64,000 nt of DNA from Adiantum capillus-veneris (lineage: Eukaryota > Streptophyta > Polypodiopsida > Polypodiales > Pteridaceae), in the NCBI GenBank assembly GCA_014529385.2, contig CM043946.1:34058558-34122557 (forward strand), given 5' to 3'. The notes under the pieces were generated by a model. That model searched no databases. It was not told the origin of the DNA and saw only the letters and a program-made list of their open reading frames with translations. The stretch's first letter is position 1, and each line of letters opens with the position of its first letter. Position numbers and translations under genes: made by a program. Below, in pieces: positions 62,737 to 64,000 of this stretch.

Positions 62737-62750
62737 TGGTGCCCCCACTG
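62737..62750 (+). other. Possible primer binding site
   Basis: tggtgcccccactg begins with TGG as primer sites do and would pair with a tRNA 3' end GGGGGCACCA. The tRNA is not identified. Similar strings occur near 440 (+) and 20330 (minus). Confidence 0.35.
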
Positions 62751-63773
62751 AGGAGTTCTCAAGCAGCGCTCTATCAATCCTATGAAGGAAGATCCATCAA
62801 ATTCTCCGAGACTTCCACTATGGTCTCCCCAAGAAGCTCGAGAAAAGAAGCGTCTTTATCGACAAACGGCACGTATGCGGGTAAAGAGAGTTAACTACAC
62901 ACACCCTTCTTTGCTTTAAGGAAAATCTTGTAGTCATCAAGTCCCTAGGTCAAAAAATTGTGTTGAGTGCTTTGTGGCTAGTGTGAAGACTCTCCCTTTG
63001 AAGCCTCGACTTCAGGTGGTGAAAGCACTCTCAAACTCGGGTATTAACAAGTTTTTGGAGGGGGAGCTACACATCAATGGGGTGCGGTATTGGCAAGAGG
63101 CTACATATGGTGATGCACTCCAACTACTACTAGCAAGAAGGCTCAAGGTGGTTGAGAGGGTAGCCATCGAACCCTATGAACTCTACAAAGCTGAAGATGG
63201 TCACACCAAAGCTAGGCTAATCACTGGTGAGAAAATTCTTCGCATCTCTCAAATGGTGGGATCCAAGAGAGCTCAACTTCAATGAAGTGCTTCATGGAAG
63301 TTTGTAATTAATGCACCAATGAATAATCCCATTTTCTACAACTTTCAATCAGTTCAGAATATTAGGGTGAATGTGCGCATTGATAGAAAGATTTTTTTCC
63401 AACAAAGATTGGTCTTCTATTTTGGAGCTGAGAGGTTGAGAGAGATATTGCTGTCCCCTGACCCTATAATATTTCCCATTTTGGAGTATAATGTATCTTT
63501 TGATGTTCACATCTTCATCTTGCTTTAAGCATACTCCATGAATCATAGGGATTTATATGGACCTTTCCAACCTCTTGCTAGACAAACTGTGCATATAATA
63601 GCTAGCACAAAGCTTAGGTTCCAAAACATCATAAGGGACTTACTAGGCCCTCGTCGTCTAGCTGAGATTAATGCATCTATCAATCCATTTATTCTACCCT
63701 TAATAAGATATGATTTGGGCCTAGACGTTTTCATCTTTGTGCTGTATTGAGAGGAAGGCAACCCACTTTTATG
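62751..63773 (+). pseudogene. Pre-gag region with unknown ORFs and a ~70-residue repeat
   Basis: A frame without ATG (62920-63285) encodes a basic protein (LRVVK-type helices, ATYGDALQLLLARRLKVVER) that I do not recognise. A second frame (63319-63750) has one stop at 63526-63528. Its two halves look alike: REILLSPDPIIFPILEYNVS with DVHIFILL, and AEINASINPFILPLIRYDLG with DVFIFVLY. So it is a tandem pair of a ~70-residue module. It lies between the LTR and gag, an unusual place for extra coding sequence in a Ty3 element. Confidence 0.35.
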
Positions 63774-64000
63774 ATGGCTTTCCCAAATTTTTTTGGGCGT
63801 AGTGGGGAAAATGCTGGGGATTTTTTGGATAACTTGGAGATGGCTTTCCTTGTCTCCGGGAGGGATGACGAAGCATTGAAATTGAGAGCTTTTCCTTTGG
63901 TGCTCAAAGAAGAAGCTAGGGTATGGTTCCAGGCTCTAGATCCAACCCAAAGAATTGATTGGGAGGGATTGAAGGTGGCTTTCCTACGAAGATTTCAACG
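63774..64000 (+). CDS. Ty3/gypsy gag, N-terminal part, cut by window end
   Basis: Open frame from ATG 63774 (preceded by another ATG at 63771 in the same frame) to the window end: MAFPNFFGRSGENAGDF, then LEMAFLVSGRDDEALKL, LVLKEEARVWFQAL and WEGLKVAFLRRF. The pattern 'A..WF..L…I..W..L…F..RF' is the core of plant Ty3 gag. No stop or frameshift so far. Confidence 0.82.
   Translation, partial: MAFPNFFGRSGENAGDFLDNLEMAFLVSGRDDEALKLRAFPLVLKEEARVWFQALDPTQRIDWEGLKVAFLRRFQ

Overview
The window is nuclear DNA of a land plant. It is AT-rich and dominated by transposable elements, with very many (CT/GA)n, (CA/GT)n and (AT)n microsatellites, short GT-AG introns, and one clear host gene: a plant-specific AGC-VIII kinase of the D6PK type (54.78-56.84 kb, +). 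The mixture of decayed Ty3/gypsy and Ty1/copia elements, unusual DNA transposons and dense microsatellites fits a large-genome vascular plant such as a fern or gymnosperm. I cannot place it more exactly from sequence alone.

Layout. 0-7 kb: a decayed Ty3/gypsy gag-pro on the minus strand with a long leader. The leader carries degenerate ~270-bp repeats around the palindrome CGATCGCGATCG and is followed by a tRNA-Asp-type primer binding site and part of an LTR. 7-16.2 kb: a probable autonomous-type DNA transposon with long imperfect terminal inverted repeats. It has two plus-strand genes converging on two minus-strand genes, and two matching 70-bp hairpins between them. One minus-strand gene has the layout of a DDE transposase. 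The other starts M-ARTKQMAR, a near copy of the histone H3 tail. 16.2-20 kb: a Ty3 integrase plus chromodomain fragment and its probable 3' LTR. 21-27 kb: a decayed MULE-like transposase gene (minus) with a SWIM zinc finger and, upstream, what looks like a ParB/Srx-type domain. 27.5-31.1 kb: tandem and dispersed AT-rich repeats, plus a promoter-like module next to microsatellites. 31.92-35.61 kb: a complete non-autonomous copia element (191-bp LTRs, TSD TTTAT). 35.8-37.1 kb: microsatellites and a small foldback element. 37.78-48.90 kb: an LTR element without recognisable coding (LARD-like), into which a full-length copia element (40.06-45.57 kb, 192-bp LTRs, TSD GGAGC) has inserted. 49-52.3 kb: GA arrays and a Ty3 RT/RNase H/integrase fragment. 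54.3-56.9 kb: the kinase gene with TATA box, a probable 5'-UTR intron and a uORF. 57-62 kb: mostly non-coding with CT/CA arrays and one hypothetical ORF. 62.2-64 kb: the 5' part of a plus-strand LTR element whose gag runs off the window.

Functionally, only the kinase looks like an intact host gene (phosphorylation at the plasma membrane, auxin-transport-type signalling by family). The rest is mobile DNA in several stages of decay. The most interesting part is the convergent four-gene DNA transposon at 7-16.2 kb with its H3-tail mimic, paired hairpins and unusual transposase.
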